Source of the DNA: Asaia bogorensis
GTDB taxonomy: Bacteria; Pseudomonadota; Alphaproteobacteria; Acetobacterales; Acetobacteraceae
Direction: 5' to 3'
Assembly (NCBI GenBank): GCA_945873675.1
Contig: CAMCEP010000090.1
Location: 1 to 9,698, forward strand
Length of the DNA stretch: 9,698 nt
Every line of letters starts with the position of its first letter. Within the stretch, counting starts at the first letter, position 1. The notes beneath the pieces are model-generated. The model was not told the origin of the DNA. It ran no database searches and saw only the letters and a list, made by a program, of their open reading frames with translations. This document shows positions 5,937 to 9,698 of this stretch, one piece after another. The position numbers and the translations under genes were made by a program.

Positions 5937-7499
5937 TTACGCCTGTCCGCGTTCGATCAGCAGGCGCTTCACCTCGTTCTTCGGGACCTTGCCGTAACCA
6001 GAACGCGGCAGCGCATCCCACACCACGATCTTAGCCGGCCATTTATAGCGCCCAAGCTTTCCATCCAGATGCGCCATCACTGCCGCCGGATCAATCGTGG
6101 CACCCGCTTCGGCCACCAGCACAGCAACCCCGCTTTCACCCCATTTCGCGTCCGGCACGCCCACCACACAGGCTTCCGCGACGGATGGGTGTGTCAGCAG
6201 CGCTTCCTCCACCTCACGCGGGTAAACATTGGACCCGCCAGAGATATACATGTCCGAAGCGCGACCCGTGATGTACAAAAAGCCGCGCGCATCCAAATGG
6301 CCGAGGTCACCGGTATGGAACCATCCGCCGGCGAAGGCCTTTTCATTGGCGGCATCATTTTCGAAATAGCCAGCGAATACCGCAGGGCCACGCACGCAAA
6401 TATCGCCGGTTTCGCCAGCGGGTAAGGGCTGATTCGCCGTATCCAAAATGGCGACCTCAATCCCCGTGCGCGGATAGCCGCAGGAACCGATCGGCATGGC
6501 AGGATCATCTTCCAGACTATGCCAGGCGGGCGGCAGCACGGTGATATTGCCGGTCACTTCGCCAAGGCCGAAATACTGCACCAGGCAGGGGCCGAGCTTG
6601 CTCAGCGCGTATTTCTGATCCTCCCGATACATCGGCGCGCCGGCATAGATCACGTGGCGCAGCGACGCATGATCATGCGTATCCACGGCGGGATCACGAC
6701 AAAGCGTATTCAGGATGGTCGGCACGGTGAACATGTTTGAAACACGATGCGCCTCAATCAATCTCCAGGCTTCCGGCACATCAAACCGCTCACCGGGCAG
6801 CAGGATGGAGACCGCGCCGCGCGCCACTTGCGATAGCGCATGCACGCCAGCGCCATGTGAAAGCGGCGCCACGACCAAGGACGCGTCGTTTTCAGTCAGC
6901 CCCGGCATCAGATCAGCGATATGGTTGTTGATGACAAATGCCATCTGCCCATGGGTCAGAATGCCGCCCTTTGGCCGGCCCGTGGTGCCGGAGGTATAGA
7001 AGAACCAGGCCGGATGGTCGCGATCCACATCGGCGGGCAGCGTCACGGGCGCGGCAGTACCTTCCGCGATCAAATCCTCCCAGGAAAAGCCCGCACCTTC
7101 GCCAATCGCGATATCCAGCCCGCAGGCCGGGTTTTCCGCGCGGCAGGCAGCGCGATGTTCCGGAAAGGCAACATCGAATATCTGCGCCTTGCAGCGCGAA
7201 GACCCGGCCAGATAGGCGGCTTCCGGCGGGCTCAGGCGGAAATTCGTCGGCACCCAAACGGCGCCAATCAGCCAACAGGCCCAGACACCTTCGAAAATCG
7301 CGTTGTTATTGCGTGAATGGATCAGCACGCGATCCCCGGCACCAATGCCGCGCGCGCGCAAGCCGGCAGCGGCGGCACAGGCCCGTGCCGCGATTTCCGC
7401 CCAGTTCCAGACCCTGTCGCGCCAGATCAGCCCCGGGCGGTCCGGCAGGCGGCGGGCGGTTTGCAGCAGCATGGCGCCCAGGTTGGAAGTCGGGATCAT
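5937..7499 (-). CDS. AMP-forming acyl-CoA synthetase / acid:CoA ligase
   Basis: This enzyme of the ANL (adenylate-forming) superfamily activates a carboxylic acid as acyl-AMP and transfers it to coenzyme A in the cytoplasm. From the chosen start it has 520 residues, normal for the family. Visible motifs are the P-loop YTSGTTGRPKG (168-178), the GLGEVTGN segment near 312-318 in the place of the usual YGxTE, GWFHTGDLG with Asp398, the hinge region ITGRASDMYISGG with Arg413, YPREVEE, and the C-terminal PRSGYGKVPK, whose Lys504 is the expected catalytic lysine. The start at 7499 is preceded by AGGAGA, 7 bases away. An in-frame ATG at 7646 would add 49 low-complexity Arg/Pro/Lys-rich residues and run into dctP, so it is rejected. 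The gene faces a TRAP transporter operon across 122 bases, which hints that the transported acid is its substrate. Chain length or aromatic preference cannot be read. Confidence 0.92.
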   Translation of the reverse strand: MIPTSNLGAMLLQTARRLPDRPGLIWRDRVWNWAEIAARACAAAAGLRARGIGAGDRVLIHSRNNNAIFEGVWACWLIGAVWVPTNFRLSPPEAAYLAGSSRCKAQIFDVAFPEHRAACRAENPACGLDIAIGEGAGFSWEDLIAEGTAAPVTLPADVDRDHPAWFFYTSGTTGRPKGGILTHGQMAFVINNHIADLMPGLTENDASLVVAPLSHGAGVHALSQVARGAVSILLPGERFDVPEAWRLIEAHRVSNMFTVPTILNTLCRDPAVDTHDHASLRHVIYAGAPMYREDQKYALSKLGPCLVQYFGLGEVTGNITVLPPAWHSLEDDPAMPIGSCGYPRTGIEVAILDTANQPLPAGETGDICVRGPAVFAGYFENDAANEKAFAGGWFHTGDLGHLDARGFLYITGRASDMYISGGSNVYPREVEEALLTHPSVAEACVVGVPDAKWGESGVAVLVAEAGATIDPAAVMAHLDGKLGRYKWPAKIVVWDALPRSGYGKVPKNEVKRLLIERGQA

Positions 7500-7621
7500 G
7501 CGGCGTCTCCTTTTTTTGCGGCGCCCTTCCGGCGGTTCGCGCGATGTTTCGCTTGCCTCCGGCGCTGGCCTTGGGCAAGTGATGATCATAGTCTGGACTT
7601 TACCAAAGGGAGAAGAACGCC
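7500..7621. promoter_or_regulatory. Divergent intergenic region between the CoA ligase and dctP
   Basis: These 122 bases must hold both outward promoters. On the - strand side, AGGAGA (7506-7511 as TCTCCT) is the ligase ribosome site. On the + strand side, GGGAG at 7608-7612 serves dctP with 9 bases to its ATG. Between them are two symmetric elements: CTTGCC (7552-7557) paired with GGCAAG (7574-7579), and the perfect palindrome ATGATCAT (7582-7589). Either could be an operator for a regulator of both genes. No convincing -35/-10 pair with normal spacing was found, so promoter positions are not assigned. Confidence 0.4.
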
Positions 7622-8674
7622 ATGAACACCCCATTCCAGGGCGCAACGCGCCGTAACCTGCTGCTGGGCGCCGGGGCGCTTGGCCTGGCCGTCCCCAGCA
7701 TTGCGCGCGCCCAGGGGCAATACCGCGCCGAATACAAGGTCTCGGTTGTGGGCAATCGCCCGCTGCCGATCTCCGACGGTGCCTTCACCTGGGCGGAGCT
7801 GGTCACGGAACGCTCCGGCGGGCGGATCAATATGAAAGTCTATCCGGGCAGCCAATTGGTCGGCGGCGATCAAACGCGCGAATTGGTCGCGATGCGCCAG
7901 GGCGTGATTGATATGGCGGTGTTTTCCACCATCAATATCTCCCCGCAAATCCGCGAAATGAACATCTTTTCGCTGCCCTTCCTGATGCCCAATCACCGCG
8001 CTTATGACGCGATCATCAATGGGGAAGTCGGGCGCGATTTGTTCGGCACGCTGACCAGCCGCGATGTGACGCCGGTCGCCTGGGGCGAGAACGGCTTCCG
8101 CGAAATCTCCAACAGCAAGCGCGAAATCAGGAAGCCGGAAGATCTGCGCGGCCTGAAAATTCGCTTCGCGGCGGGCGCGATTTTCAGCGAAATCTATCAG
8201 GGGCTTGGTGCCAATCCGGTGCAAATGTCCTTTGCTGATCTGCAACCTGCCCTTTCCACCGGTGCGGTGGATGGGCAGGAAAACCCGGTCAATCTGTTCC
8301 TGGGCTTCCGCATGGATACGCTGGCGCAGAAGCATCTTACCATCTGGAATTACTGCGCCGATGCGGCGATTTTTGTGGCTTCCAAGGCAGTGATGGATAG
8401 CTTCGCGCCGGCAGATCGTGACCTTGTCATTGCCTGCGCGCGGGAAGCCGCCCAGAAGCAAATCGCCGCGGCGCGCAAGGGCCTTGGCATTGATGGGGAT
8501 CGTTCCTCCATTGAAGAATGCGTCCGCCGCGGTGTGGCAGTGGCGGAACTGACACCGGCTGAAAAGCAGGCTTTCGCCCGCGCCACGCGGCCGGTTTTTG
8601 ACAAATGGGCGCAGACCGTGGGCAGCGCCCTGGTGCAAAAGGCCGAAGCCGCCATTGCGCGCGCGATTGCCTGA
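7622..8674 (+). CDS. dctP: TRAP transporter substrate-binding protein, DctP family
   Basis: DctP-type proteins bind an organic acid in the periplasm and hand it to a sodium- or proton-driven membrane pair (DctQM). The 350-residue product has an N-terminal export signal (residues 1-30) with a twin arginine at 10-11 (TRRNLLLG) and the end IARA-Q, a Tat-like signal. Family marks follow: WAELVTERSGGRI, VYPGSQLVGGD, the FSLPFLMPN segment, EDLRGLKIR with Arg181, which corresponds to the conserved carboxylate-clamping arginine of this family, MSFADLQPALSTGAVDGQENP with Asn221, and a long helical C-terminus. A ribosome site GGGAG stands 9 bases before the ATG. It is first in a dctP-dctQ-dctM order and diverges from the acid:CoA ligase. 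Arg181 supports a carboxylate ligand; which one is unknown, and the symbol denotes family, not C4-dicarboxylate specificity. Confidence 0.93.
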   Translation: MNTPFQGATRRNLLLGAGALGLAVPSIARAQGQYRAEYKVSVVGNRPLPISDGAFTWAELVTERSGGRINMKVYPGSQLVGGDQTRELVAMRQGVIDMAVFSTINISPQIREMNIFSLPFLMPNHRAYDAIINGEVGRDLFGTLTSRDVTPVAWGENGFREISNSKREIRKPEDLRGLKIRFAAGAIFSEIYQGLGANPVQMSFADLQPALSTGAVDGQENPVNLFLGFRMDTLAQKHLTIWNYCADAAIFVASKAVMDSFAPADRDLVIACAREAAQKQIAAARKGLGIDGDRSSIEECVRRGVAVAELTPAEKQAFARATRPVFDKWAQTVGSALVQKAEAAIARAIA

Positions 8675-8680
8675 CGCCCC

Positions 8681-9190
8681 ATGAGTGTTGAGTTGGATCC
8701 GGGGGCAACGCTTCCGGATCCGAAAACCCGCATTCCGCTCAGTTTCGAACGCGTGCTGCTCGCCATGGCCATGGCGGCCATGGCGCTGATTACGGCGGCC
8801 AATGTGCTGGCGCGTTACCTTACGAATGTTTCTTTTGCTATCACGGAAGAATATTCGGTAGTGCTGATGGTGGTGATTGCGTTGATCGGCACCGCGCTTG
8901 CCATCGCAACCGGGCGGCATATCCGGGTTGGGTATTTTACTGATCTCATGGGCAAGCTTGGGCAGCGCCGGGCAGAAATGCTGGCGCTGATCCTTGCCAT
9001 TATCTGCTTTGGCTTGCTCGCCATTTTCGGCGCCAAACTGGCCTATGATGAATATCGCTTTGAAGTGCTCTCCAACGGGCTTGGCAATCCGCAATGGCTT
9101 TATACTGGCTGGCTGCCTTTGGTCTCGCTTTTGGTCATTGCGCGCGCGGCGGGCCGGCTGATCCGGTTGGCTCGCGGAGAGGATGGCTGA
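8681..9190 (+). CDS. dctQ: TRAP transporter small membrane subunit, DctQ family
   Basis: The small integral membrane partner of TRAP transporters. The 169-residue protein has four predicted membrane segments at about 24-43, 58-77, 99-119 and 141-160, which is the DctQ layout. It shows the family's N-x-x-x-R-Y (NVLARY, 41-46) and E-E-Y/F (EEY, 56-58) features, plus an Arg/His-rich cytoplasmic turn GRHIRV. It starts 7 bases after the dctP stop without a good ribosome site of its own (coupled translation is likely) and ends 3 bases before the dctM ATG. Residues 28-35 come from three CCATGG boxes within 21 bases (8763-8783) and read as an Ala/Met run; this looks like coincidence in an Ala-rich helix. 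Confidence 0.92.
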   Translation: MSVELDPGATLPDPKTRIPLSFERVLLAMAMAAMALITAANVLARYLTNVSFAITEEYSVVLMVVIALIGTALAIATGRHIRVGYFTDLMGKLGQRRAEMLALILAIICFGLLAIFGAKLAYDEYRFEVLSNGLGNPQWLYTGWLPLVSLLVIARAAGRLIRLARGEDG

Positions 9191-9193
9191 ACC

Positions 9194-9698
9194 ATGATCG
9201 CCACCATCCTATTCCTCGCCTTTGCTGTGCTGCTTGCGGGCGGTGTGCCGGTCGCGATTTGTCTTGGGCTGGCCGGCGCTTTCGCCATTTGGCTTGCGGA
9301 TCAATCCATCATGGCGATGCCCACCAATGTCTATGCCGGCATTGCGAAATATCCCCTGATCGCCATTCCCATGTTCGTGCTGGTGGGCAGTGTGTTTGAC
9401 CGCACTGGGGTAGCACTTCGGTTGGTGCGTTTCGCAACCGCGCTGGTCGGCGCGGGGCGCGGGGCGCTCGCTTCCGTGGCGGTGCTTGTCGCCATGGTGA
9501 TTGGCGGCATCTCAGGCTCAGGTCCAGCCACCAGCGCGGCGGTGGGTCAGGTGGTGACGAAAAGCATGGCGGAGGATGGCTATCCGCGACCTTTCATCGC
9601 AAGCACCGTGGGTGCTGCGGCGGCCACCGATATCCTGATCCCGCCTTCGATTGCCTTTATTGTCTATGCCGTGCTGGTGCCGGGGGTTTCTGTGCCCG
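9194..9698 (+). CDS. dctM: TRAP transporter large membrane subunit, DctM family (partial, 3' end outside window)
   Basis: An open frame runs from ATG 9194 to the window end without a stop, giving 168 residues of a protein normally about 425-430 long. DctM is the large transmembrane subunit that carries the substrate across the inner membrane with coupling ions. The visible part has successive hydrophobic segments and the family motifs: FLAFAVLLAGGVPVAICLGL, YPLIAIPMFVLVG, the GGISGSGPATSAAVG turn near 110-124, a MAEDGYPRPF loop, and AAAATDILIPPSIAFIVYAVL. A GGAGAGG ribosome site at 9176-9182 lies inside the end of dctQ, about 11 bases upstream. It completes the three-gene TRAP operon. Confidence 0.93.
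   Translation, partial: MIATILFLAFAVLLAGGVPVAICLGLAGAFAIWLADQSIMAMPTNVYAGIAKYPLIAIPMFVLVGSVFDRTGVALRLVRFATALVGAGRGALASVAVLVAMVIGGISGSGPATSAAVGQVVTKSMAEDGYPRPFIASTVGAAAATDILIPPSIAFIVYAVLVPGVSVP

Noticed and set aside
5928..5940. A bidirectional terminator between the convergent ugpC and ligase stops
   Set aside because: Only 6 bases separate the stops and no stem with a U-tract was seen nearby on either strand; termination presumably occurs inside the opposing gene or by Rho.
7500..7646. A 49-residue N-terminal extension of the CoA ligase (in-frame ATG at 7646) with a basic RRKKRRRR run
   Set aside because: It would cover the divergent control region and the dctP start, is low-complexity, and the ATG at 7499 has a well-spaced AGGAGA site and begins where the family begins.
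8763..8783. Three CCATGG boxes within 21 bases
   Set aside because: They encode the Ala/Met-rich first membrane helix of DctQ; a by-product of Ala-Met codons rather than a repeat element.
7586..9094. A 502-codon open frame on the - strand across dctP and dctQ
   Set aside because: It is antisense to two clear TRAP genes, has no known motif, and is rich in His/Gln/Arg as expected of a shadow frame.
1..9698. CRISPR arrays, mobile elements, tRNA genes, defence or phage genes
   Set aside because: No regularly spaced repeats, transposase-like frames, terminal inverted repeats, cloverleaf-forming segments or defence domains were seen; almost all the DNA is accounted for by recognisable metabolic and transport genes.

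Overview
This 9.7 kb window is a stretch of ordinary, tightly packed bacterial metabolic DNA. The GC-rich codon use, the Tat-like signal peptides on both binding proteins and the sequence character of the encoded proteins suggest an alphaproteobacterium, perhaps Rhodospirillales/Acetobacteraceae. That placement is an inference; there is no rRNA or other marker here. No tRNA, rRNA, CRISPR array, insertion sequence, phage gene or toxin-antitoxin pair was seen.

Left part (1-5930, all + strand): the tail of an alpha/beta-hydrolase-like gene overlaps glpD, the FAD-dependent sn-glycerol-3-phosphate (G3P) dehydrogenase. A 91-base gap carrying candidate regulatory repeats follows. Then comes a complete G3P ABC importer in the order ugpB (periplasmic binding protein), ugpA and ugpE (permeases) and ugpC (ATPase). 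Together these make an import-and-oxidise module: Ugp brings in G3P (and probably glycerophosphodiesters), and GlpD oxidises it to dihydroxyacetone phosphate while feeding electrons to quinone. Two RNA hairpins lie between ugpB and ugpA, where binding-protein operons often reduce expression of the permease genes relative to the binding protein.

Right part (5937-9698): an AMP-forming acyl-CoA synthetase/ligase lies on the - strand, converging on ugpC with only 6 bases between the stops. Across a 122-base divergent intergenic region starts a TRAP transporter operon: dctP-type binding protein, dctQ-type small membrane subunit and dctM-type large membrane subunit, the last cut off by the window end. 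A secondary transporter for an organic acid facing an acid:CoA ligase suggests uptake followed by CoA activation of one carboxylate. The substrate cannot be read from the sequence.

No undescribed system was found. The points most worth checking are the two-hairpin ugpB-ugpA spacer with a tiny possible leader ORF, the CGAAAC repeats before ugpB, the unclear glpD start, and the ligase/TRAP pairing.
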